Shown piece by piece: positions 9,547-17,060 of a DNA stretch of 41,821 nucleotides; within the stretch, counting starts at the first letter, position 1; each line of letters starts with the position of its first letter. The position numbers were made by a program, and so were the translations under genes. The notes under the pieces were generated by a model. That model was not told the DNA's origin, searched no databases, and saw nothing but the letters and a program-made list of their open reading frames with translations. Origin of the DNA: Lachnospiraceae bacterium (lineage in GTDB: Bacteria; Bacillota; Clostridia; Lachnospirales; Lachnospiraceae); the NCBI GenBank assembly GCA_024699045.1, contig JAILQK010000057.1:1-41821 (forward strand). Direction: 5' to 3'.

Positions 9547-12117
9547 CTATGAACCGATCAGTTTTCTTGCGACCTTCACTGCCTCGGAGGCATCGGCCGA
9601 ATAACCGTCCGCTCCTATCTCTTTGCAGTATTCCTCTGTGACGACCGCTCCGCCTACCATGAATTTTCCCCGGTAACCCTGCTCTTTTCCATAGTTCACC
9701 ACATTTCTCATCTCATTCATCGTTGTGGTCATGAGCGCGGACAAGCCGATGATATCGGCCTTTTCCCTGACAGCGGTCTCTATTATCGTCTCCTTTGGCA
9801 CGTTCTTGCCAAGATCGATCACTCTGAACCCATAGTTTTTGAGCATCAAAACCACGAGATTTTTGCCTATGTCATGGATATCTCCCTCCACGGTCGCCAT
9901 GACGATGACCGGGGCATCATCCGCAGATCCGCCGGTCGCAAGATGCGGTTCAAGTATCCGTATCGACTGCTCCATGGTCCTGGCCGAGGCTATGAGCTGC
10001 GGAAGAAAATACCTGCCCTTGTCAAAAAGGACACCCACTTCGTTGATTGCGGGGATCAGTGCCTCATCAAGGATGCTTTTTGCTTTGATCCCCTTTGATA
10101 AGGCATCTTCCGTCATTTCAAGGATCGCTTCCTTGCGGCCTTTTACAACGGCATTCCTGATCGTTATGATCTCTTCAGCTTCGGCCTCTCCGGCTTTCAA
10201 AGCTGACACTCCGTCCTGCGCTTTACCGCCCGTTTTTTCATCCGATGCATTTGAAGAGGATGCTCCGTCCGCGCTTTTATTCTGCCTTGCTTTTGATGCA
10301 AGCTGCGCCTCCGCCGCGATCTCATCCGCATGCTCATTCATATGCTCGATATACCGGGTATCCGAATCCGGATGCGCCATCAGGAGATCTGAAGCGAGCG
10401 CCATCCTGATCATCGCATTCTGATTGGGATTCATGATGGCCGAGGTCAGATGCGATCTTATCGCCATCGCAAGGAATGCAGTGTTCACATTGATCCGCTC
10501 CGGAAGCCCGAAGGAAATATTGGAAAGCCCGCAGGTCGTCGCAAGTCCCATGGAGTGGCAATACTCAATGGTCTCAAGCGTGTCAAGAGCGGCTGTCGGT
10601 ATCGCCCCGACCGTCCCTACAAGCCCGTCCACTATAATGTCCTCTTTGGAAAAGCCCATTGCAAATGCTTTTTGAAGGACAAGCTCTATGTTTGCTCTTT
10701 TCTCCTTCTGATCTTTTGGAAGCCCCGAATCTCCGATCGGAAGAAGTATGAACATTGCTCCGTATTTCTTTGCGATCCCGAGCATCCTGTCGCATCTGTC
10801 GGACTCTGCCGAGATCGAATTAATAAGTGCTCTCCCGGGATATCTTCTCAATGCGGCTTCCATGACTTCGGGGTAGCTGGTATCGATGCAAAGAGGCAGG
10901 GACGAAGCCTGTGTCACGGTGTCTACGGCCTTTAGCATGAGGGCTTTTTCATCGACTCCGCTCATCCCCATGTTTACATCCAGGATATCCGCGCCGCGTT
11001 CCTCCTGCTCTTCGGCAAAGGACACTGCCATATCAAAGTTCCCGTCCTTAAGCTCTGCCTGAAGCTTCTTTTTACCGGTGGGATTGATCCTCTCTCCGAT
11101 AACGATAAATCTCCCGTCGAGTTTGAAGATCAGATGACTTCTCTCGGAGGACAGCATCCTGCTTCCACCCGTGGCGTCGATATCTCCGTCCCCGTTATCG
11201 TTGTCTCCGCCGCGGGAAATATCAATATCGGTGGGGATCGCTCTGATATACGAAGGATCCGTGCCGCAGCATCCTCCGACTATCGATGCCCCCGCCCCGA
11301 TTATCTTACCCATGCCCGCTCCGAAACCTGAAGGTTCCAGATCATAGACGGTCTCACCTTTTTCATTCATTGCAGGAAGCCCCGCGTTCGGCTTGCAGAT
11401 AAGAGGGATCTTTGAGATCCTATGTAGCTTTCTGATAATGGGAAGCATCTTCTCAGGCCCCGTGGAGCAGTTGGCCCCGAAGGCATCCACTCCCAAAGAC
11501 TGCAGCGTAATGAGCGCCGTTACCGGATCCGTGCCGTACAGCGTCCTTCCGTCGGCCTCGAAGGTAAGCGTAGTCATTATGGGAAGATCACAGATCTCCC
11601 TGCAGGCTATGACCGCAGCCCGGGTTTCCTGAAGGCTCATCATGGTCTCCACGACGATAAGATCCGCGCCGCCCTCGGCCAGGGCTTTGATCTGTTCCTT
11701 GTAGATCTCTACAAGCTCTTCAAATCCCATGGGGCCTACCGGCTCAAGCTGGACCCCCGTCATCGAAACATCCCCGGCCACATAGCATTCGGGGCTTTCG
11801 GGATGGTCTCTCCTGAATTCCTCAACGGTCTTTTTTGACAGTCCGACAAGAGTCCTGTTCATCTCCCCCAGTCTGTCATAAAGCCCGTATTCCTCTAATT
11901 TAATACGATTGCATGAAAAAGTAGGGGAATAAAGTATCCGGCTTCCGGCTTCCAGATAGGCTCTCTGAAGGCTGCATATGATCTCCGGATTCTCCATGAT
12001 CCAAAGATCCGGACAGACTCCCCCCGTAAGTCCCTGCTTCTGGAGATTGGTCCCGGTAGCTCCGTCCAGGAGCAGAAGCCCCTGTGATGTGAGTTTCCTG
12101 AACTCATCCCTTGTCAT
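9547..12117 (-). CDS. metH: Cobalamin-dependent methionine synthase without reactivation domain
   Basis: An 856-residue enzyme transferring the methyl group of 5-methyl-THF to homocysteine through cobalamin. The order is a homocysteine-binding barrel (1-300; zinc ligands C217 in GANCSTG and C283/C284 in GGCCGTDP), a pterin-binding barrel (about 330-600; FIVIGERINPTGKKKLQ), a Ser/Ala/Lys-rich low-complexity linker (about 610-650), a four-helix cap, and a B12 Rossmann domain with DIHDIGKN (cobalt-ligand H748). The roughly 330-residue AdoMet-binding reactivation domain of E. coli MetH is absent, which is common in anaerobic Firmicutes; a separate reactivator would be needed. The start overlaps the previous stop (TGATG). 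Confidence 0.95.
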   Translation of the reverse strand: MTRDEFRKLTSQGLLLLDGATGTNLQKQGLTGGVCPDLWIMENPEIICSLQRAYLEAGSRILYSPTFSCNRIKLEEYGLYDRLGEMNRTLVGLSKKTVEEFRRDHPESPECYVAGDVSMTGVQLEPVGPMGFEELVEIYKEQIKALAEGGADLIVVETMMSLQETRAAVIACREICDLPIMTTLTFEADGRTLYGTDPVTALITLQSLGVDAFGANCSTGPEKMLPIIRKLHRISKIPLICKPNAGLPAMNEKGETVYDLEPSGFGAGMGKIIGAGASIVGGCCGTDPSYIRAIPTDIDISRGGDNDNGDGDIDATGGSRMLSSERSHLIFKLDGRFIVIGERINPTGKKKLQAELKDGNFDMAVSFAEEQEERGADILDVNMGMSGVDEKALMLKAVDTVTQASSLPLCIDTSYPEVMEAALRRYPGRALINSISAESDRCDRMLGIAKKYGAMFILLPIGDSGLPKDQKEKRANIELVLQKAFAMGFSKEDIIVDGLVGTVGAIPTAALDTLETIEYCHSMGLATTCGLSNISFGLPERINVNTAFLAMAIRSHLTSAIMNPNQNAMIRMALASDLLMAHPDSDTRYIEHMNEHADEIAAEAQLASKARQNKSADGASSSNASDEKTGGKAQDGVSALKAGEAEAEEIITIRNAVVKGRKEAILEMTEDALSKGIKAKSILDEALIPAINEVGVLFDKGRYFLPQLIASARTMEQSIRILEPHLATGGSADDAPVIVMATVEGDIHDIGKNLVVLMLKNYGFRVIDLGKNVPKETIIETAVREKADIIGLSALMTTTMNEMRNVVNYGKEQGYRGKFMVGGAVVTEEYCKEIGADGYSADASEAVKVARKLIGS

Positions 12118-12656
12118 CAGAAATCTCCGTGCATATCGTCATCCGGATCGCCGAATCCTTCAACGTCCATATCATGCCCTTCTGTATTTCCGATGCTCTC
12201 TCTGGTGTAGACTCTGTTTTCTCTTCTCTGCTGCTCTATCCTCTCCGAAAAAAGCTCCTTGACTTTTTCAGAATCCCTGATATTGATGATACTGAAATCT
12301 CCAAGGCTTTTATCCGAGGAATCCACACGCAGGGTCCCTATCCCGAAGATCTTCTGTAAAAGCGTCCTGGTGAGGACCACATCCGTCATGCGGTAAAGCC
12401 TGACCTCATCATACCTGGTGTTTAAGAGACCCTTTTCCAGATAGAACCTCTTGCCATCAAGAGCATATTTGGTAAAGCTCCATGGCATGCCAAAAAAAGT
12501 TCTCTTCCGGTCCTCCCATATGGAACCCTCCTTACGCTTCTTTCCGCTCGCCTTCCGGCTGTTCTCATAGATGACCGTGAGCACTATCGCAATGATAAAA
12601 ACCACTACGATCCCTATCACTATGGATAAAGCAATAGTTAAAACCTGATCTTTCAT
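12117..12656 (-). CDS. Membrane-anchored bacterial PH-domain protein, function unknown
   Basis: A 179-residue protein with one N-terminal membrane helix (IALSIVIGIVVVFIIAIVLT) and a cytoplasmic part that fits the bacterial PH-like (YdbS/bPH2) fold: YALDGKRFYLEKGLLNTRYDEVRLYRMTDVVLTR, a turn at KIFGIGTLRVDSSD, then FSIINIRDSEKVKELF. Stretches like 'R...V.L.RI.DV....S' recur in that family. The tail is acidic and Gly/Asp-rich. I start at the second ATG (12656) because GGAGG lies 8 bases before it and overlaps the codons of the upstream ATG at 12671. It is the first gene of the metH-ilvB transcript; a functional link is not evident. Confidence 0.7.
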   Translation of the reverse strand: MKDQVLTIALSIVIGIVVVFIIAIVLTVIYENSRKASGKKRKEGSIWEDRKRTFFGMPWSFTKYALDGKRFYLEKGLLNTRYDEVRLYRMTDVVLTRTLLQKIFGIGTLRVDSSDKSLGDFSIINIRDSEKVKELFSERIEQQRRENRVYTRESIGNTEGHDMDVEGFGDPDDDMHGDF

Positions 12657-12691
12657 ATTCAAAACCTCCATTTTGACCCGACAGCTTTTCT

Positions 12692-12700
12692 ATTGTATCA
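12692..12700 (-). promoter_or_regulatory. Extended -10 promoter for the PH-domain gene and metH-ilvB
   Basis: Minus-strand TGATACAAT (TG at the extended position, hexamer TACAAT at 12692-12697), 36 bp before the chosen start. No well-spaced -35 is obvious. This lies in the 123-138-bp gap between divergent transcripts (aroC on the other side). Confidence 0.4.
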
Positions 12701-12794
12701 TACTTTATGGTACAAATGCTAAAAGTCGACGCCAAGATATGCGTTGTTTTATATCAGTCATAAGTCCGGCTTTTTTTGAGAATACATAAAGATT

Positions 12795-13862
12795 ATGGCA
12801 GCAGGTTCCACTTTCGGTAAAAACTTCAGAGTGACCACTTTCGGAGAATCACATGGTCCGGCGCTGGGATGCGTTATCGACGGATGTCCCGCGGGGATCT
12901 TACTCTCCGTCGAAGATCTGCTCCCCTACATGGACCGCCGCAAGCCCGGACAGTCAAAATTCACGACCGCAAGAAATGAGGACGATGCCCCGGAGATCCT
13001 TTCCGGAGTGTTTGATGGAAAGACTACGGGAACTCCGATAGCGATACTTATACGCAATAAAGACCAGAGATCAAAAGATTACAGTGACATTGCAGAGGTC
13101 TACCGTCCCGGTCACGCCGATTATACGTTTGACCGTAAATTCGGGATCAGAGACTACCGGGGAGGCGGACGTTCCTCCGGCAGAGAGACTGCAGCCAGAG
13201 TGGCCGCTGGCGCCGTAGCCGCAAGATTTCTGGAGCATTACGGGATCAGGGCACATGCCTATACAAAGTCGATCGGACCAGTATCCATGAATTCCTTCGA
13301 TCCCGACGAGGCAAACGACCTGTATCTTCCCGATCACAAAGCCTATCTCGACGCTTCCGCCTATCTTGAAAAGCTTATATCCGGCGGCAACTCGGCAGGA
13401 GGCGTCATCGAATGCATCATAAGCGGTGTCCCCGCAGGACTAGGGGATCCGGTTTTTGACAAGCTTTCGGCTTCACTCGCGCATGCCGTAATGTCGATAG
13501 GGGCGGTAAAAGGTTTTGAGCTTGGCGACGGATTTTCGGTCTGCAACTCTACCGGAACCGAAAACAACGACCCGTTCATTCCTGACGGAAACGGAAATAT
13601 AACAAAAAGCTCCAACCACGCAGGGGGCATACTCGGCGGGATCTCGGACGGTTCGGATATCATATTCCGATGCGCCGTTAAACCGACCGCCTCCATCTCC
13701 TGTCCTCAGCAGACTACGGACAGGAACGGCAACACAAAGGAGCTTCGGATCAAAGGACGGCATGATCCCGTGATCGTCCCTCGGGCAGTGGTGGTCGTAG
13801 AGGCGATGGCAAATCTCACGATAGCGGATGCCCTGATCACTTCAAGAGGCGACAGACTTTGA
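12795..13862 (+). CDS. aroC: Chorismate synthase
   Basis: A 355-residue FMN-dependent enzyme that makes chorismate from EPSP, the last shared step of aromatic amino acid synthesis. The opening FGKNFRVTTFGESHGPALG, RRKPGQSKFTTARNE, GRSSGRETAARVAAGAVA and the C-terminal CRHDP-type segment (IKGRHDPVIVPRAV) are all present. Conserved FMN and EPSP histidines are visible at GESHG and GRHDP. It is monocistronic here, divergent from the PH-domain gene. The ribosome site is weak (GAGA about 14 bases upstream). A 34-bp tandem repeat starts right at its stop codon. Confidence 0.96.
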   Translation: MAAGSTFGKNFRVTTFGESHGPALGCVIDGCPAGILLSVEDLLPYMDRRKPGQSKFTTARNEDDAPEILSGVFDGKTTGTPIAILIRNKDQRSKDYSDIAEVYRPGHADYTFDRKFGIRDYRGGGRSSGRETAARVAAGAVAARFLEHYGIRAHAYTKSIGPVSMNSFDPDEANDLYLPDHKAYLDASAYLEKLISGGNSAGGVIECIISGVPAGLGDPVFDKLSASLAHAVMSIGAVKGFELGDGFSVCNSTGTENNDPFIPDGNGNITKSSNHAGGILGGISDGSDIIFRCAVKPTASISCPQQTTDRNGNTKELRIKGRHDPVIVPRAVVVVEAMANLTIADALITSRGDRL

Positions 13863-13962
13863 TCGCACCCGCACCGTCAGGGCCGGCAGGCACTGATCGC
13901 ACCTGCGACGTCAGGGCCGGCAGGCACTGATCGCACCTGCGACGGCAGGGCCGGCAGGCTCT
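13861..13962. repeat. 34-bp direct tandem repeat, three copies
   Basis: Units at 13861-13894, 13895-13928 and 13929-13962 (consensus begins GATCGCACCTGCGACGTCAG and ends with GGCCGGCAGGCACT) differ by 1-3 bases. The array starts within the aroC stop codon. Each unit holds the palindrome GCCGGC and a potential CTGC/GCAG mini-hairpin. It is followed by a direct repeat of ATGCCGGG (13972 onward). No T-run follows, so this is not a standard terminator. Confidence 0.95.
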
Positions 13963-14030
13963 GAAAAAAAGATGCCGGGCGAAATGCCGGGTCAGGAAAA
14001 CACATAAATCTCAAGGAGAGGAACAAATCT

Positions 14031-15095
14031 ATGACAGCAGCAAAAAAGGCCAGATACGTAGTTTACGCCGCAGGATATACAAGGGACAACAAACACGGTA
14101 TCCGCATCTACGATTTTGATTCCGGGACCGGCCGGATGGAATACCGTAACGAGATCGAGATCTCAAATCCCTCCTACATCTCTATCTCCCATTCGGGCAA
14201 GCTGCTGTACTCCATCACCGATCAGGGAGTGCATGCATACAAGATAGAGTCCGACGGTTCCCTTTCTTTCCTGAACCGTTCCGGCATAAACGGGATGCGC
14301 GGATGCTATATCTCTACAGACTATGAGGATCGTTTCCTTTTTGTCGCCGGCTATCACGACGGCAAGGTCACGGTGCTCTCCCTTAATAAAGACGGCTCGA
14401 TCAAGAAGATCTGCGAGGAGATCTATCACAAAGGTTTCGGATCCGTAGGTGAAAGAAATTTCATGCCTCATATCGACTGTGTAAAGATGACAAGAGACAA
14501 TAAATATCTGTGCGCGACCGACGTGGGAATGGATCATGTAAGGGTCTACCGCCTCGATCATTCCACCGGAAGGCTCGCTCTTGCCGACATCATAAGATCT
14601 GAGATCCAGTCCGCCCCGCATCAGATCAAGTTCTCACTTGACGGCAGATTTGCTTATGTCATACACGAAATGAAAAACATCATCGATGTTTACTCATACA
14701 GTGAAAAGGATAATTCCCCCAACTTTGAAAAGATCCAGACCGTAAGCACCGTGAACGATTACCATGCGGGAAACACCGCAGCATACGCGATACAGCTCTC
14801 TCATGACGGGAAGCATATGTACTGCTCAAATGCCGGAGACAATTCCGTTTCGGCCTTTGACAGAAACGAAAAGACCGGTAAGCTCACCAAGCTTTTCACC
14901 CTTCCGATCTCAGGCGACTTCCCCAAGGATATCGCAATATCTGAAGACGACAGATATCTGCTGTCGATAAATAACGAATCAAGCACCATATCCTTCTTTA
15001 AGATGGATCTGAAAAAAAAGACCATAATGATGAACGGGCCTATGATGAAATTTCATTCAGGAAACTGTATCATCATACACAAGCTTCCTGATTAG
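14031..15095 (+). CDS. Lactonase-family seven-bladed beta-propeller protein (6-phosphogluconolactonase-like)
   Basis: A 354-residue protein with repeated propeller strands of the YbhE/Pgl lactonase family (PF10282): SNPSYISISHSGKLLYSITD, DCVKMTRDNKYLCATDVGMD, HQIKFSLDGRFAYVIHEM, YAIQLSHDGKHMYCSNAGDN and KDIAISEDDRYLLSINNES. The family hydrolyses 6-phosphogluconolactone or related lactones in the cytoplasm, but many members are uncharacterised. The Arg/His pair usually cited for catalysis may be in the PHIDCV and HQIKF blades; this was not checked against a structure. The start has AGGAGAGG about 10 bases upstream. No signal peptide. Its last 39 bp overlap the convergent hypA gene. Confidence 0.8.
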   Translation: MTAAKKARYVVYAAGYTRDNKHGIRIYDFDSGTGRMEYRNEIEISNPSYISISHSGKLLYSITDQGVHAYKIESDGSLSFLNRSGINGMRGCYISTDYEDRFLFVAGYHDGKVTVLSLNKDGSIKKICEEIYHKGFGSVGERNFMPHIDCVKMTRDNKYLCATDVGMDHVRVYRLDHSTGRLALADIIRSEIQSAPHQIKFSLDGRFAYVIHEMKNIIDVYSYSEKDNSPNFEKIQTVSTVNDYHAGNTAAYAIQLSHDGKHMYCSNAGDNSVSAFDRNEKTGKLTKLFTLPISGDFPKDIAISEDDRYLLSINNESSTISFFKMDLKKKTIMMNGPMMKFHSGNCIIIHKLPD

Positions 15096-15410
15096 GAATT
15101 CCTTTCCCGTTCCTTTGATGAGTCTGCCCTCACCCTTACATAAAGGGCAGACAAAATCAACGCCATGATCAAATTCATGGCCGCAATCCCTGCATTTAAA
15201 TCTGGCTTTCGTATGGGTAAAATAAAGCTTTGCATTCTCACAGGAATGCCCTTCCGACAGAATGTCGAAATACATCTGGACGCACTCCCCGACATAGGAT
15301 GAAAGCTCTCCTATGACAAGATGTACCTCTTTGATCTTTGATATCCCCCTGCTCTCACTCTCCTCATCAAGAGCCCGGATCATATCCTCTACCGCGGGCA
15401 GTTCATGCAT
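15057..15410 (-). CDS. hypA: Hydrogenase/urease nickel-insertion protein HypA
   Basis: A 117-residue nickel metallochaperone. It begins with the invariant Met-His-Glu nickel-binding motif and carries the zinc-ribbon cysteines C73/C76 (CRDC) and C88/C91 (CPLC). HypA delivers nickel to [NiFe]-hydrogenase with HypB. No hydrogenase, hypB or urease gene is in the window, so this is an orphan copy at the end of an operon with the RsbW-like gene (36 bp upstream). The 3' end runs 39 bp into the convergent lactonase gene. The ribosome site is weak. It could serve an unlinked hydrogenase or another nickel enzyme. Confidence 0.9.
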   Translation of the reverse strand: MHELPAVEDMIRALDEESESRGISKIKEVHLVIGELSSYVGECVQMYFDILSEGHSCENAKLYFTHTKARFKCRDCGHEFDHGVDFVCPLCKGEGRLIKGTGKEFLIRKLVYDDTVS

Positions 15411-15446
15411 CGGTCAACCCCGATATCATAAGATGCTTAAAGATTA

Positions 15447-15857
15447 TCAGAGCAGATTCTTACGGATGGTGAAGACATTCTGACCATCCTTATGCTCATA
15501 GCTCACATGATCCATGCTCTTCTTGACCATGTATATGCCCAAACCGCCTATCTGTCTTTGTTCTGCGGAAAGTGTGACATCCGGATCTTCCTTCGCCAAA
15601 GGATCATACGGTATCCCGGAATCCGTAAAGCTTATGGTCACCTCAAGCGGATCTCCGCCGACCGCTACGCATACGGTAACGGATCCGACATCCGGAGTGT
15701 ACGCATAACTTGCCACGTTAACGAATATCTCCTCCACCGCGACATCGATCTGTATCTGGGTCTTGACCGGACAATCGTTTGCTTCAAGCCTTTCGTTTAC
15801 AAAGTCCAAAACCTGATTGAGGTTATCGATCCTGGCTTCCAAGGTAATATTATCCAT
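15447..15857 (-). CDS. RsbW/SpoIIAB-like ATP-binding protein
   Basis: A 136-residue stand-alone GHKL ATPase domain (HATPase_c_2). The N-box reads DVAVEEIFVNVASYAY, the G1 box FTDSGIPYDPLAKEDPD, and the G2 box IGGLGIYMVKKSMD. Such proteins are anti-sigma-factor serine kinases (RsbW, SpoIIAB) or relatives that work with STAS-domain antagonists and PP2C phosphatases. No sigma factor, STAS or PP2C gene is adjacent, so the partner is unknown. It overlaps the upstream DUF5662 gene by 8 bp; AAAGG lies 10 bases before the start. Confidence 0.82.
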   Translation of the reverse strand: MDNITLEARIDNLNQVLDFVNERLEANDCPVKTQIQIDVAVEEIFVNVASYAYTPDVGSVTVCVAVGGDPLEVTISFTDSGIPYDPLAKEDPDVTLSAEQRQIGGLGIYMVKKSMDHVSYEHKDGQNVFTIRKNLL

Positions 15858-16401
15858 TTCTCAAATACCTTTCCTTTATAAATCTGAATGTCTTTTCCTC
15901 TCCGAAGACAGCTATCATTTTCAAGAAAGCGTGCAGCTCCCGCTTGGTATTCTCATTCATCAGTATCTTATCCATCGATCTCTCGAAATACTTCAGCGGC
16001 ATATCATCCGTGTAACGGCCTTTATTGTATACCTTCGAAGCCGCCACCCTGTCGCAGATCATCTCTACAAGATACTTTCTGGGCATCTCAACGGGTCTCA
16101 TCCCTCCATTGGATGCGGAAGCCAGCGTTACCTCCGAGCAATAGTCGACCCAGTATTCATAATGATGCCTGTTTCTGCCTTTATGATGAAGCCATGCCTC
16201 CGAATAACCCTTGTCCTCACGCTCGGCATTGTTCGGACTTCTGAATCCCTGGTAGTACTTCGCCCCGTTAACGAACTCCGTAAGCGAGTACTTGGAAAGA
16301 TCATGGGTCAGCCCCTGGTAATAAAGCCCGCATCTGAAACAATACTTCATAACCTCAATGCGATGCTCGGTAATAGTCAAAAAATGCTTTATCACGTGCA
16401 T
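15850..16401 (-). CDS. DUF5662 family protein
   Basis: A 183-residue protein that I place in DUF5662 from its order of motifs: an N-terminal KHFLTITEHRIEVMKYCFRCGL, then THDLSKYSLTEF, then WLHHKGRNRHHYEYWVDY, and MPRKYLVEMICDR. The clustered His/Asp residues (HDLSK, HHKGRNRHH) suggest a metal-binding helical enzyme, perhaps HD-like, but no activity is known to me. The start overlaps the end of the TraX-family gene by 10 bp and the end overlaps the RsbW-like gene, so it is locked in this operon. Confidence 0.72.
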   Translation of the reverse strand: MHVIKHFLTITEHRIEVMKYCFRCGLYYQGLTHDLSKYSLTEFVNGAKYYQGFRSPNNAEREDKGYSEAWLHHKGRNRHHYEYWVDYCSEVTLASASNGGMRPVEMPRKYLVEMICDRVAASKVYNKGRYTDDMPLKYFERSMDKILMNENTKRELHAFLKMIAVFGEEKTFRFIKERYLRNG

Positions 16402-17060
16402 ATATGATCTCTGATCAGCACCATTATCGCAAGGTGCGCCGGATATACCACATATAACAGCCAGCCTGATCTCCGGTTTATGATCCCTCTCTCCCCATTA
16501 TAAAAGTGAATCGGTATAAATGACAATATCCCATAATACTCAATATGATTCGTAAACACCGGCATCATCAGAAAAGCCGCAGCCGCATCTCTTAAAAGCT
16601 CCATATCATGGAAAATATACATTGCTGTCATCATCGCCACACCGATCCATCTGTAATCGGTATGCAAAAGCTGGGCCGTTATCCCGAACGGAACCGCGAT
16701 CAGCATCCGTATCAGGCTTCTGACATATATATTATCATATTCTACCATACTCATGAAGGATATCGCTATAAGTCCCAGAAGCAAAGTCCACATGACATTC
16801 TGGTGATTCCATGCGAATATCTCTCCATAAAAAGCCAGATCAAAAGGTATCTCGGAGATCAGTCCAAATACAAGGAGCCTCATCATATACCTTTGAAGAT
16901 TGCGGGTATACAAAAATCCTTCCACAAGAAGGAAACAAAAGATAGGAAATGACAATCTTCCTATGCATCTGATCCAGATCTGATCCGGAAAAAATATATC
17001 CCCGGTATGATCCATGATCATGGTGACAACTGCTATGAGCTTTAAGGCCGATCCGCTCAT
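16392..17060 (-). CDS. TraX-family membrane protein
   Basis: A 222-residue protein with about seven to eight hydrophobic segments. It opens SGSALKLIAVVTMIMDHTGD and continues with IRCIGRLSFPIFCFLLVEGF, the hallmark of the TraX family (PF05857), whose founder is linked to N-acetylation of F-pilin. Chromosomal firmicute members have no known role. There are no conjugation genes here, so a transfer function is unlikely; acyl transfer to a surface glycan or protein is one guess. It overlaps the debranching-enzyme homologue by 4 bp (ATGA). Confidence 0.8.
   Translation of the reverse strand: MSGSALKLIAVVTMIMDHTGDIFFPDQIWIRCIGRLSFPIFCFLLVEGFLYTRNLQRYMMRLLVFGLISEIPFDLAFYGEIFAWNHQNVMWTLLLGLIAISFMSMVEYDNIYVRSLIRMLIAVPFGITAQLLHTDYRWIGVAMMTAMYIFHDMELLRDAAAAFLMMPVFTNHIEYYGILSFIPIHFYNGERGIINRRSGWLLYVVYPAHLAIMVLIRDHICT

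Noticed and set aside
12720-12794. Promoter for aroC
   Set aside because: Several A/T-rich hexamers occur but no -35/-10 pair with acceptable spacing stands out.
13940-13980. Terminator after aroC
   Set aside because: CCGGCA/TGCCGG can pair over six bases, but no T-run follows on the plus strand.
16392-17060. TraX-family gene as a sign of a conjugative element
   Set aside because: No relaxase, type IV secretion, integrase or attachment site is nearby, and the gene is embedded in an operon with chromosomal-type neighbours.
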